A DNA stretch of 64,000 bases from Maea johnstoni. Lineage: Eukaryota; Annelida; Polychaeta; Spionida; Magelonidae. Within the stretch, counting starts at the first letter, position 1. The number at the start of each line of letters is the position of its first letter. A model generated the notes under the pieces. That model made no database searches and was not told the DNA's origin. It was given only the letters and a program-made list of their open reading frames with translations. This document shows positions 10,201-23,169 of the stretch, one piece after another. Made by a program: the position numbers and the translations under genes. The stretch lies in assembly GCA_963942565.1 (NCBI GenBank), contig OZ012691.1:16481468-16545467 (forward strand), given 5' to 3'.

Positions 10201-10361
10201 TAATTAAATCTCATTTCAAAGAGTAAATATCCACCCTTTATTAGGTCATACATCGCCAATGTAAATTCAAATATTACCGGTTTAACCACCACCCATTCTC
10301 CTTCCTCTTCCTCCCGCTCTGTGTATTGGAACACAATCCTCTCAAGGCTCCTGCCTGACAT
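7227..10361 (-). CDS. Unidentified host gene, acidic protein, first four exons (partial)
   Basis: Four minus-strand exons with canonical splice sites, all whole codons in phase 0. Exon 1 10278-10361 (28 codons from an ATG, donor CCG|GTAATA). Exon 2 9774-9866 (31 codons, acceptor CTGCAG, donor GAG|GTATGT). Exon 3 8510-8611 (34 codons, acceptor CCTGCAG, donor AAG|GTACGT). Exon 4 7227-7319 (31 codons, acceptor ATTACAG, donor CTG|GTAGGT). The joined protein starts [20 protein letters not shown] and is rich in Glu, Asp, Pro, Ser and Thr, hence probably disordered. Exon 4 looks more helical ([20 protein letters not shown]). I recognise no family. Further exons must lie left of the window, beyond the LINE-filled intron. 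The first ATG could be internal if a 5' exon exists beyond the (TA)n array. Confidence 0.65.
7395..8093. other. Intron sequence, nothing recognised
   Basis: Part of the intron between exons 4 and 3 of the acidic-protein gene. AT-rich, with no repeat or coding signal that I can support. Confidence 0.5.
8094..8336. mobile_element. Foldback TIR element with perfect central hairpin
   Basis: Outer inverted arms: CTGTAGAACACACA at 8110 and TGTGTGTTCTACAG ending at 8315, extended outward by GGCGACAT and ATGTCGCC. In the centre, 8211-8247 forms two perfect 17-base arms (CTTTATGTTAGTGACGG) around a CCA loop. No ORF. Confidence 0.75.
8754..9278. mobile_element. TA-target TIR element (mariner/pogo-like ends), non-autonomous
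   Basis: Starts CAGTATAACCTG and ends with the inverse CAGGTTTGACTG, each flanked by TA. The subterminal motif AGAGACCACC is repeated in both orientations near both ends. Such ends are typical of Tc1/mariner/pogo-group MITEs. It carries a large internal palindrome (separate entry). A shorter relative lies at 56679-56840. Confidence 0.8.
9044..9188. repeat. Near-perfect 145-bp palindrome
   Basis: Arms of about 70 bases are almost exact inverted copies. Left outer arm ACAAATATGCCATGCCAGTG, right outer arm CACTGGCATGGCATATTTGT, with a short GGG-CTCCG-CCC tip. Both strands contain long frames here, but they are by-products of the symmetry. Confidence 0.9.
9391..9695 (+). mobile_element. Decayed 3' end of a CR1/L2-like LINE
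   Basis: Bases 9391-9470 match the end of the reverse transcriptase ORF at 25990-26080 (CTGCTGATAG, AAAACTTCAAGA, CTGCTATTTCGAAA). The tail GCTATATCAAATATAAATTA matches the 3' end at 26150. It is more diverged than that copy. It lies in the intron between exons 3 and 2 of the acidic-protein gene. Confidence 0.7.
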
Positions 10362-10420
10362 GTTAAGTTTTCTTATCAAATGCCAAAGAACTGTAATGTA
10401 TAAATTAATTAAGATACGGC

Positions 10421-10675
<255 letters not shown>

Positions 10676-10759
10676 GTATACATAAGTATACATATGTATA
10701 CATATACATGCGCGCGCACGCACACACAAACACACACGTATGGATGTATCATGCATGTA

Positions 10760-11690
10760 TGTATATACGTGCGGCGCTAACTTGATACGGTGGGTTGTAT
10801 CAATGATTATAGTATAAAATGGTATTTGTAATATCCTTTCGTTAAAAGCTTGTTTAAAAAGATGAAAGTAAATAGGACCCTTTACAAGTCCCCTTCGAAT
10901 ATTGTTTTGAGTTTTTCTTTGCTCTGAAGTTAGTGTATTCTATGTATAATAGATCTAGATATCTGGATATATTAAAGGGTTGACTGTCATGACGACGCTG
11001 ACTTTTGCTTTGCGAATGAGGTGTTTCTGTTTCCTCAAATAGTGGCTGTTGGCTAGTTAAGATTTCGCCATAAAAGGTTACGATTACCAGTTTCATCTTC
11101 AACACAATTATACCTAAAACCTAGTAGAATATGAATATTCCATCATGTCATTTACATGTGCTCTATTAGACAGCCATCTCACACAATCGAACTCAATTAC
11201 GATATCTTACGTAAGATACCAGTATACGGTCTAGTGAACATTAGAAGAGTGCAATAGACATTTTTTGAAATTTCCCCTCTGCAAGAACTACCTTACCAAA
11301 TGAGGAGTTTAACCAATTTAATCCAGACATCCATTGGTCAAAACTGCCTGACAGTATTGAGTTAACTCGTTGACTAACAGATAAATTTGAATATATTTGA
11401 ATTAAACATACTCAACCGAATGGATTCTTTCATTGAATGCCATATTTGTCAAGATTAATGTCTCTTATTATTTTTCCATTTTTTGTATTTCAATGTATAT
11501 CCAATAGTATCATATCACAAGCCGACAAATCAAAACGAAATCTCTGGCCGGAATGGTTCAATGTTTATCTTAATCTACCACAATATTTAATCCTTTAATC
11601 TGACCAAGGGAGGCATTGCCAAGAATTTCAACATGCTTCCATATTAACATGATCCCTTGTTTACCGGTATGTGTACATGTATATAAGTAT
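10760..11690. other. No gene or repeat recognised
   Basis: AT-rich unique-looking sequence. Only short frames without coding signs. Confidence 0.4.
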
Positions 11691-11691
11691 G

Positions 11692-11898
11692 TTGTTTGCA
11701 ATGCCAAGCTCCTTTGTCAGAACATGGATATGGTCTATTGTTTGCAATGCCAAGCTCCTTTGCCAGAACATGTATTTGACCAATTGTTTGCAATGCCAAG
11801 CCCCTTTGCCAGTGCACTTATATATGCCCATTGTGTGCAAGCAATCCCAAGCCTCTTTGCCGGTACATGTATGTAAGCCCATTGTTTGCACTACCATT
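11692..11898. repeat. 47-bp minisatellite, about four copies
   Basis: Units begin TGTTTGCAATGCCAAGC at about 11692, 11740 and 11787, with a diverged unit TGTGTGCAAGCAATCCC at about 11833 and a partial at 11883. Each unit continues with CCTTTGCCAG and a variable ATGTAT stretch. The short Cys-rich frames across it only reflect the repeat. Confidence 0.85.
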
Positions 11899-11899
11899 A

Positions 11900-12357
11900 G
11901 CCCCTAGTTACTTTAATCAGGATTAAGATAAAGCCAAACCATAGCAAATTCATTCCATCTGATATTTGATCTAGGGTATTTAAACAAAGTATGGCCTACG
12001 ATTTCAGAAAGCAATAGGTTGATATAACCGATATTATTGAATATGTGTGTGTGTGTGTGTGTTTATTAATAAGAGAGTTGACAGGTTGACTGCATACACG
12101 TAGGTAAATGGTTGTATAATGTAAGCTTCAAAACATATATATCAATTATCCAAAAGTTACTTTTGCTGCTGATATCATGGGCATCTGGGGAGGATTGGGA
12201 GCATATGGTAACGATATCCACATACACACTTGTAAGTGTCTTAGAACTAAATTTTGTAAGATGTATGTCATACCCATTGTTACACATGGCACTCAATGGT
12301 ATGTATGAATACTAATTCTCTCAAATTTCGGACTTATATATAACTCTATGCTGACCT
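11900..12357. other. No gene recognised; short (GT)n
   Basis: A (GT)n run at about 12043-12062. Otherwise unassigned. Confidence 0.4.
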
Positions 12358-12360
12358 TCC

Positions 12361-12415
<55 letters not shown>

Positions 12416-12635
12416 TAATAATATTGTCATTTGATATTGCGCCCTTTCCATAAAACATGCTCAAAGGCGCATTACATTCCATTGTCAAAGGATAGATGTT
12501 GATATCCACATAGTTAATTGATATATACATCTTTGAACAGATGTGTTTTCAGTTGTCGTTTGAAGTTTGCCACATTCCCAGCTGCCCGAATATTATCTAG
12601 GAGCTGATTCCAAAGTTTTGGGGCACAGCTCTATT
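12358..12635 (-). mobile_element. 5'-truncated 3' end of a CR1/L2-like LINE
   Basis: Read on the minus strand it gives the conserved C-terminal pattern CAPKLWNQLLDNIRAAGN and the following FKRQLKTHLF, then GGGCGCAATATCAAATGACA and a (TTA)n tail (12360-12420). The same C-terminal pattern and tail occur at 25760-26188 on the plus strand, but in a different subfamily. Confidence 0.8.
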
Positions 12636-12639
12636 GTCA

Positions 12640-13195
12640 AGATAGTATGATAAACACATTCACTTACACATAGTAGTTGATCCTCTTTCGATAGAAGTAA
12701 AAGTGAAAAAAAATTCAATGTTTCTTCTTTATATTTTCGATATTAATACCTAACTGCAATAGTATAGTATCATTTCATGTGGACCAAAGTCTACGTATGA
12801 ATTCCAAATAACGGTTGTGAATCCATATGTATGTTAGAGATGAATTTCAATTCTTGCACTTTTTGGCGTACTGTCTGTGGTACTGTAGATGTATATCTAC
12901 ATATAGTTACCATTTATTTTCACCCACTTCATGCAGCATATTGAGGAAGCGAATCATAACTGTAAACCACCAAACATTGGCGTCACCTTGGTCAATCATA
13001 CTATCGAAGCTTATGATGCGCGTAATAGAATGGACTCTGGTTGATTGAATTGGAATATTAAAAACAGAAGTGTCTGATCATGATGTACAGTATAAGTTAC
13101 ACATTTCTATGGGCAATACTTGACCAGGTGTGTAAAATGTATACAACGAAACATATAAATCATATACACACACACAAACACACAAACACACACAT
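12640..13195. other. No gene or repeat recognised
   Basis: Unassigned sequence ending in (CA)n just before the next (TA)n array. Confidence 0.4.
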
Positions 13196-13197
13196 TC

Positions 13198-13331
<134 letters not shown>

Positions 13332-13507
13332 GAAACTGTACATCAATCATTGCTTCGAGGTTCATACACCACTTCTTCAACAACAAAAACAATAAAGGCT
13401 ACTGCCATGCTTCTTTCATTAACTCACATATCTGTATCGGTTTTGGTACTGCTAACCTCAATCAAGTTGTTACCTACTCACTTGTTGTTGAAGGAATGCT
13501 TCGTATG

Positions 13508-13690
13508 TGACTTGCTGAGGGGTTCACAAATTATGCATCAAGGGTTGGAACCAAAACGAGGCTACTAGGACCAAACAAGAAAAGTGCTTCATATATACCA
13601 TTAAGTCGCAAGTCATTAATCCGTTTAAGTCCTATTGCGAATATTCATATCCTACGCAACGGGGTTCTTTTATTCTAATTCAAGGGCTAG
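13508..13690. repeat. Direct repeat, left copy
   Basis: Matches 15800-15990 at roughly 80 percent: GAGGGGTTCAC, GCATCAAGGGT, GGAACCAAAACGA, CGCAAGTCA, AAGTCCTATTGCG and CAAGGGCTAG in the same order. It ends exactly where the TIR element at 13691 begins. Confidence 0.8.
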
Positions 13691-15794
13691 CCCAGCAAAC
13701 ACAAAACATTTGTGCTATGTCTACAAAATATTTAACCCAATATCTGTGAAATATTACTGAAAATGTTTATTAATATTAAAACGTTTGGCCTGAAAATTAT
13801 TACCATAATGTTTCTTATAATATTTGTATTATTATTTTTAAAACATTTCCAAGATACATTAACACAATATTGCAAAAATTATTCATCAAATGTTTCTGAA
13901 AAATATTTATTAATATTAAAACATTTGGCCTGAAAATTATTACCAAAACATTTCTTATAACATTTAAATTATTATTTTTACAATATTTTAAATACATATG
14001 TATACAATGTTGCTTAAATTATTCATAAACTATTTCTAAGAAACATTTTTGAAGATATTTATCCCCATTGAAATTGCTGGCCTTGGAATATTATGCCAAC
14101 ATTTTTGTAACATTTTACTAACACACTTTTGAAATCCCCATTTTAGGGATTTCTTGAGCAGTCTTACTTTGAAAAATATACTGTACAAATCATGCTTTCA
14201 AGATAGAAGAGAAGGCTACTTATATTATTTTTGTCAGCCCTAATCAATGCCTTTCGGAATGACACATATTTATATTTCATGCTTTTTAAGAAACCAAAAG
14301 TTTTAAATCAATGCCAGTAATGATATATTTATTTGGAAACTATTTTTTCCTAAATTTTCAAATCAATATTTCATGTTTATCGATCATATTTATCTAATTA
14401 TAGCATAAAATATTGCTTTTTCAGAGAAGTTGCTAACAATTGTAGGACTATTTATTAACGTTATTTAATATTAAGATAATATTGTTGAATTGTAGCTTTT
14501 GTTTTTGCATTTTGACATTATTATGTGGCAATATCATAGGGTATTCCTCAATAATATTTCTGAAATATTTCATACGGTTTTTGTGTTAAAATTGGTATTT
14601 TTATAATATTTTCGAATTATTAAAGGACTGTTTTATAGAAATGTTGAACGAAGAATTCGGCAAAAACATTTCAAAACATTTATTCAACATTTTGTTAATG
14701 TCATTTTTAACATTTCTTTACAGCTTAGTTCAGATGTTTTACAAATATTTCACAGGATGTGTTCTTGATATCAAACCGATGTTTTAAAAAACATTTGTAA
14801 TATGCAGATGTATAACATTTACTTAAAATGATAATAAAAGATAGGATAATGTTATCATACATTATCGCAGAAAATTATTGGTTATTATTTTCTAAATATA
14901 TATTTAGATATTTAATTTCAAATTTGTTCAGAAATATTTTGTAACTTTGTAGATACAATACTTAATAAATATTTAAAGAAACATTTGTAATGGACAGCTT
15001 TAAAACATTTGTCTTTAAATGTAAGAAAAATTATAGTTTAATATTATCAAACATATTTTGGAAAAATATTGTTTAACATTTTATCAGTGTAAACATTGAC
15101 ATTTTATTTAAAAATTTTCAGACGTTTTAGAAACATTTTAAAGAATGTTAATAAAACATTCAATAAATGTAAAAAACAACATTTGTAATACGCAGATGTA
15201 AAACATTAACTATAAATGTTGATAAAAGATAATATAATGTTATCAAACATTATTATGAAAAAAATATTGGTTAATATTGTGAGAAAATATTCCTTTATTA
15301 GGCAGCTTTAAAAGATTTATTTTAAATGTTAAAAAAATTACAGTTTAATATATTCAAACATATTTTGGAAAAATATTGTTTAACGTTTCATTAATGTATA
15401 AATTGACATTTTATCTATACTTTTTCAGACGTTTTAGAAACATTTTAAAGTATGTTAATAAAACATTCAGTAAATGTTAAAAACAACATTTGTAATACGC
15501 AGACATTAAACATTAACTAAAAATGTTGATAAAAGATAACATAATGTTATCAGACATTATTATGAAAAAAATATTGGTTAATATTGTAAGAAAATATTCC
15601 TTTATTCTCGTAAATGTTTTACTAATATCATATTTTTATTGCATAACATTATCTACATTAATTATTTCACTAATGTTTTCCCTATGGTTATTGAATATTT
15701 TGCTAATGTTTTATTCATGTTTATTGTGAATGTTTCTAACAAATTTCTTTTAGTCCTTTTTAAAATATTTTGAAAATATTTTGTGTTTGCTGGG
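13691..15794. mobile_element. 2.1-kb AT-rich TIR element built of AAACATTT-type repeats
   Basis: Starts CCCAGCAAACACAAAACATT and ends with the inverse AATATTTTGTGTTTGCTGGG. The interior is dominated by AAACATTT/AAATGTTT-like words. It holds imperfect tandem copies of about 306 bp: ACATTTGTAATACGCAGA at about 15180 and 15486, with a diverged copy near 14788. No transposase frame. A non-autonomous transposon of unplaced superfamily. Confidence 0.75.
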
Positions 15795-15990
15795 AGATGG
15801 TAGTCTGACTTGATGAGGGGTTCACCACTTCTGCATCAAGGGTGGGAACCAAAACGATGCTGCTGGAATTTAACTATAAAAGTTCTTAATGTATACCACT
15901 AAGCCGCAAGTCAATAATCCGTTAAGTCCTATTGCGCACTTTCATAACCTACATGTACACTACGTTTTTTTATTATTTTACTTCAAGGGC
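15795..15990. repeat. Direct repeat, right copy
   Basis: Counterpart of 13508-13690, beginning right after the 2.1-kb element. Flank duplication at both ends of a TIR element is far too long to be a target duplication. Confidence 0.8.
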
Positions 15991-16134
15991 TAGATAAGAG
16001 CCTGAGACGAAAAGGAGGCTGACGAATAAACGATGACGCAAAATTGATATTGGCTATGTGCCCTCTAGCTACAAAGCTCAAGGGCACAGGGGGATAATCT
16101 TTTAAATTGCACTCCACATTTACGTAAACATCCT

Positions 16135-16343
16135 TAACCCTTTTACTGCTGACGTTACTTTCTTCCAATGCACAAAAAAACAAAAGATATGAAAATCATC
16201 TTAACCCTGTCATGTTGTTATTCATTAGAAAGCTCTTGCCGAGTACTCTGAGATGAATACCTTTGTGCCAGGGTTTCCGTCATTTTCCAGTTTTTGCATC
16301 GTTTTGTAACGACCAAATAAGCCAAAAGCAGCATAAGGGTTAA
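16135..16343. mobile_element. piggyBac-like MITE (TTAA target), copy 1
   Basis: Ends TTAACCCTTTTACTGCTG and CAGCATAAGGGTTAA. TTAA plus CCCTT ends are typical of piggyBac-group MITEs. The internal motif GAGTACTCTGAGATGAATAC is shared in inverse form with the copies at 31155 and 35958. Confidence 0.8.
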
Positions 16344-18494
<2,151 letters not shown>

Positions 18495-18533
18495 CCAGTT
18501 TCCCCGTTGAACAAAACGAAATGATTTAATTAA

Positions 18534-21500
18534 CAGGTGAGCATTGTACACAAAATGTGCAAAAGGTGGCGGTAGTGTGCATCTTACAAACTAGACATAC
18601 TATGCCCTCTATTGCCTGATATACTAAGTGTGATGATACAAAAGGTTAAGCTACCAAGCGACTCAATACCTGTTTTTCCTAAAGCTGTATGTCTGAAAAC
18701 TGAATAAACAGAAGACAATGGCATGTATAGTTGAATAAGTTCAACCTCATACTTAACGAACTTATCAATAAGTATGATGAGGCACGGCCTAGATGACATA
18801 TTTCCGCATGTGTTTCTCTTTTTGTAAAATACAGAATAACGCGATGTATGTCTCTTTGCATTTTATTGACCACGTAAGTAAAGGTGCAACATCATGCCTT
18901 ACCAAATACAATCATCACAAATATTAGTACGTTACAACGTTACACATACAGCATGAAAGATATACGTAACTTATATAAGTGAAGAGCATATAAAGATAAA
19001 GTCAACCACAAACACAGGCATTTCTGTTTCTATTGCAATGCAACTAGTCACATGTAGCAGCCACCAGTTATCATAATGAGAGATCAACCTATCTAGTAAG
19101 TACATTTTCTAATAGAAATCAAACTCGTAAGATATCAGATAGTTTTATATGTTCTAATGCCATATTCAATTAAACTTTGTATTAGATGTTAAGCTTTATG
19201 ATGTTAAACATCAAAAACATACAATTGGTTTGCAAACAAATAACCTGGAAGATAAACATTTCTTTGATTTTTCTCTTTTTTGATAAACATTGCATACTGC
19301 TGTTTTTATTTTCTTCATTCATTTTACGAAACCAATATTACAAATCAATATAACTTCGATTATGAACAGTTTTTCATTCGATCTATGTACACTTCTCTCC
19401 AAGCTTTATTGCAGTTGTCTGTTCTACCTTCAATGTTTGTAATGTTTTCTTCCAGTTGCATTTCCTTTAATGAAAATCTTTCAACATACCTGATATTATA
19501 AACACTATTAATTTGGATTAATTTTATATGGATCCTGCTTGACTATTTAAGTTTCTCTCTATTTGATTTGAGAAAACAGGGACAGTTGTTTCCTTGCAAA
19601 ATTACTAGTTACATGTAGGCAAGTTACATATTAGTAAGTATGATGAGAGATCAACAAAGCGTATACGTATCACACTCGGAAAAACACTTGTCAGGTTTAT
19701 ACACATCTACAAAAACTGTATCTCTGATCGCTACTAATTGTAAGCAAGAAAAATGTTTACAAATTTAGTTCTTTAACTGTTATACTATACAAACCATGAT
19801 TGGGGTGTAGGACAAATATCATTTCTCAAGTTTCCTATAAAACAAATGTTTCATTTCAAATGGCAATGCTATTTACCATTTGTTTCTAAAAAAATCTATG
19901 GCATGCCTTTTGCACAATTATTCAAGATGTGTGACGAAGGGTCAACCTGTTCAGAGGGAGAACCAAAATTGCTAGAAAGAGAACCAAGAGTTAGAGATTG
20001 CGAGACAAGGTGTCAAAAAGAGTCTGGCCATGTTACTCACCTTAACAAGCGAGAAATATGCAGTTGGGAATTCACTGGAGCCGTGGCAAATTTTGTATAA
20101 CAGCTTGGAACCAAATCAGTAGAAGACAAATCAGTAGCATGAAAAGTTAGCCTGGATAGACGACATAAACCGTGACACAGACACAAGACTTTATTATTTT
20201 TGATGACATCATCTGTTTAACCTCCCTGGGCTCATAATAATTTATTTCACATATGATTGTCCATATCTTGCTTTCTTTCTGAAATCTTGCCTCTCTTTTT
20301 AAGTAATTGTCTTTCAATCTCTCAAATCTTGCCTCTCTTTTTGGCACATTGCCTCTTAATATCTCACTCTTGGTTCCGTTTCTTGCCACCTTGGTTATTC
20401 GTCTTTACATGTTGGTTCTCCTTTGCATATCTTGAATATATGTGCAAAAGGCAAGCTATATAATTATTTACACAACTATACAGAACATACACTTCGACTC
20501 CTAATTATCATTTTTTTTTGATATTTTAAAAGAAAAGGCATAAAAGTGACCACTTACATGTACATGTAGGATCAGATTACATGCAAATACACTTTATAAG
20601 AAATATCTAAAGCTAGCAAGTACCTTATAACAAAGTATGCTTTTTATTATATGCAGATTAGATGTTAAGAATTTCAGTTCTTTAACCTCCATACTAGCAA
20701 CCCCATTTATGAACCTGTACCAGATAAATGAGAACCTTCAGTCAAGGCCTTAGGCCAGAAGTCATTCTCCAAAGTTCCCCGTGAAAGAAACATGAACAAC
20801 TACATACCTGATATTATTTTATTTAGTAATGATCATGTCCTAAAGTGGATTACTGCATATCATTACTTTCAATTGCAATGAGTACATACATCAACAGAAA
20901 TACTATTTTAATACCAAAGAAGTAATAGTATATGCTTTTGGGTGAAAGCATTATATAAGCAAGGGGGACACAATGAAATTAACACAACTGAATATGCTTT
21001 CATCTGGCATGTACCAGTTTCTCAAAGCATGGATTAATCATCATTTAAGAATAGCAAACTCCATGAACATGTACATATGCAGAGATTTGTATCAGATTGT
21101 GCATAGTAGCTCTATCATAAAATGATAAGAATCGACAACCTTTCCCCTCGGAAGTATCAAAGTATTTGTATGCATTTGCTTTTAACATGTATGTGATCAA
21201 TTACATTTTGAGCCTTTGTCTCGGACATCAAAATGCCAAAACCGACCTCAGCCCCTTTAACAATTTTCACACAAGTCATTCACTTCCTTGTGCATATGCA
21301 TATATATTCAATATACTGTGCTAATTTTGCACGTATATAGTAATGAACTGGGCAGGCAGCTGCTCCTGATGAATAGTTTAATTTTTGTAAACGGCTGTTA
21401 GATGACAACCTATCTGGTCAGTGTGGTCTATGCTACTAGCATATAGATAGGATGTCAAAATGGTAGTGCAGTTAAATAAATAAGCACTCCAGACATTCAC

Positions 21501-21644
21501 AAAGTATGCATTGAATAAACTGCACTAATGTTAACACAGTGTGCAATAATCCAAAGATGCTTTACACATTCAGTTCCCTATGCGTTCCTTTGCGTTGATA
21601 AGCAATGCATTTTGTTAGAACCAGTTGCACGATAATCTTCCAAT
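18534..21644. repeat. Kinase-array unit 1, duplicated 3' flank
   Basis: Non-coding flank that is co-duplicated with the kinase genes. Examples: TTAACAGGTGAGCATTGT here against TTAACAGGTGATTATTGT at 45280, and ACAGAATAACGCGATGTATG at 18831 against ACAGAGTAACACGATATATG at 34755 and ACAGAGTAACACAATGTATG at 49249. Relative to unit 3, about 1 kb (the block at 48210-49249) is missing here at about 18824-18831. It contains one private TIR insertion (19904-20454). Confidence 0.8.
19904..20454. mobile_element. 551-bp TIR element present only in unit 1
   Basis: Ends TGCCTTTTGCACAATTATTC and the near inverse GAATATATGTGCAAAAGGCA, about 30 bases long. Internal blocks with AACCAAGAGT and CAAAAAGAG occur in inverted orientation. 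Unit 2 lacks it at the matching place (about 35528), so it entered after the duplication. Confidence 0.75.
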
Positions 21645-22922
21645 TTATTCATTCAGAAAGGTGTGCCTTTTGGCAACACATTGTAGATATTCAGCAGCAA
21701 CGTTTATGCAACGTCCAAGGAAAGGCTGGTTGGCTCCAAGTGGAATTCCAGCAGAGCAATAGAGCATTAACCTCCAAGAAAGCCTTTCCATCACTGAGTA
21801 ATCAAACAACTTATGAAAGACAATTGGGTCAACCACCCTATACACAAATTCATCATGAGTTCCTATCTTATCAAGCTCCTTCACTAGACACTGACGGTAG
21901 AACTCTGCAAGTGATGACATTGCTTCAAAAGCCCCTTTCACAGGTGAGGAGAATATAAGAAACTCTGCAACATCTACTTGAGGAACATGAATGGTGGCTA
22001 GCTCCCAATCATATACACAAAGAGACTTGCATTCTTCGTCATGGGCAAGACGGAGACAGCAGTTTCTTGGGTTAAAATCATTGTGGACAAGAGTCTTAGG
22101 AGATGCATTAAACTCCTTTACAATAATGTCAATATTCTCTGCAATTCTATGAACAACGTTTGCTACTAAGCTGGAACACATGTCTGGGTAAAGTTTGTTA
22201 TTATTAGTGGAACCCACCTTCATATATTGTGCCGAACTATGGAAAACTTTAACCCCATCAGCCAGATATTCTCTTAGGTCGCATGGAAGCAATTCAAGGT
22301 TTTCTAAGAACTTGGCATGTACAGTTGCAATACCTTTCAATACACAATGAATGTCAATTCTACTCCAATTTTGCTTACCAAATCCACCTCCTCCTTCAAT
22401 ACAATCAATATGGGAAAATCTTGCAGAATCAAATCTTTCCATGACAAAAAATGAAACATTCCTTTCCCAATCCAATTCAACATAGTGGACAGTCGGCATG
22501 ATGGCTTGTAGAACAGGATCATGCATTGCAGCTTTAGCTAACAAAACATCACGTAGTTCAGACTTGTTGAAGTACTGTAAAGCAGTAGTAGCCTCCTCTG
22601 CTTCTTGAAGAGATAATTTAGATATGGCCTCTAACATAGCTGAAATAGCAATCTCTCCTGATGCCTTTATACGAAGCATAATTTTTTTGCTAACGTTTTT
22701 CCTTCCATCCTCACAATCTGCCAGCAGATGTATATCAAATGCAAGATTGCCTGCAATAATTCCGTCTTGATCGTTGGGACGGGCAATCTGATTGGTAAAA
22801 GACAAACCAGCGTTCATGTCCACAGGATGCCAGTCTAGGAGTTTCATTCCCATTTTGCTTGCAATTTTTGAAAACAGGTGGTCATTTAGATGAAACATTC
22901 TGAGGCTATCGGCTGCATTCAT
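21645..22922 (-). CDS. APH/choline-kinase-like phosphotransferase, copy 1 (intact)
   Basis: Single-exon ORF of 425 residues. The C-lobe carries the APH-family catalytic loop HNDFNPRN (H280, D282, N287; H-x-D-x4-N) and the metal-binding DWE at D305 (LCVYDWELATIHVP). The N-lobe has the likely ATP-contacting Lys in IMLRIK (K86) and a hinge-like FFVMERFD. This fold phosphorylates small molecules such as choline, aminoglycosides or ecdysteroids. The substrate here is unknown. I start at MNAADSL because copies 2 and 3 share it. The frame stays open ten codons upstream but crosses a conserved splice-acceptor-like ATTGGTAG. The stop TAA overlaps an AATAAA. Probably functional, roughly 80-85 percent identical to copy 2. 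Confidence 0.85.
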   Translation of the reverse strand: MNAADSLRMFHLNDHLFSKIASKMGMKLLDWHPVDMNAGLSFTNQIARPNDQDGIIAGNLAFDIHLLADCEDGRKNVSKKIMLRIKASGEIAISAMLEAISKLSLQEAEEATTALQYFNKSELRDVLLAKAAMHDPVLQAIMPTVHYVELDWERNVSFFVMERFDSARFSHIDCIEGGGGFGKQNWSRIDIHCVLKGIATVHAKFLENLELLPCDLREYLADGVKVFHSSAQYMKVGSTNNNKLYPDMCSSLVANVVHRIAENIDIIVKEFNASPKTLVHNDFNPRNCCLRLAHDEECKSLCVYDWELATIHVPQVDVAEFLIFSSPVKGAFEAMSSLAEFYRQCLVKELDKIGTHDEFVYRVVDPIVFHKLFDYSVMERLSWRLMLYCSAGIPLGANQPFLGRCINVAAEYLQCVAKRHTFLNE

Positions 22923-23092
22923 TGTTCTACCAATAAGATAAAATGAAAACAATTAACCTTATGAAGCACTGAATTGTATGTATGTATGTATGTACGAACA
23001 TACGACATGCAAGCATACATACATACATACATACATACATACATACATACATACATACATACATACATACTTACATACATACATACATGTAT
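22923..23092. repeat. Duplicated 5' flank with (GTAT)n/(CATA)n microsatellite
   Basis: Upstream of the kinase ATG on its strand. A GTAT run, then CGACATGCAAGCATAC, then a CATA run. The same inverted arrangement precedes copy 2 (38133-38195), copy 3 (51637-51712) and the relic (24638-24712). Confidence 0.85.
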
Positions 23093-23169
23093 TTTGTTTG
23101 AACTCTTGTATATTTAAAAGATATAGTATTCAATAGTATTCAATCAATTAATTAATGTATGCGAATGAA

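Noticed and set aside
21645-22952. Kinase genes as cargo of a transposon
   Set aside because: No element ends bracket the units. The flanks are long, non-repetitive and co-duplicated in tandem, which fits segmental duplication.
23010-23092. CRISPR array or other spaced repeat
   Set aside because: Simple CATA tetranucleotides without unique spacers, in a eukaryotic context.
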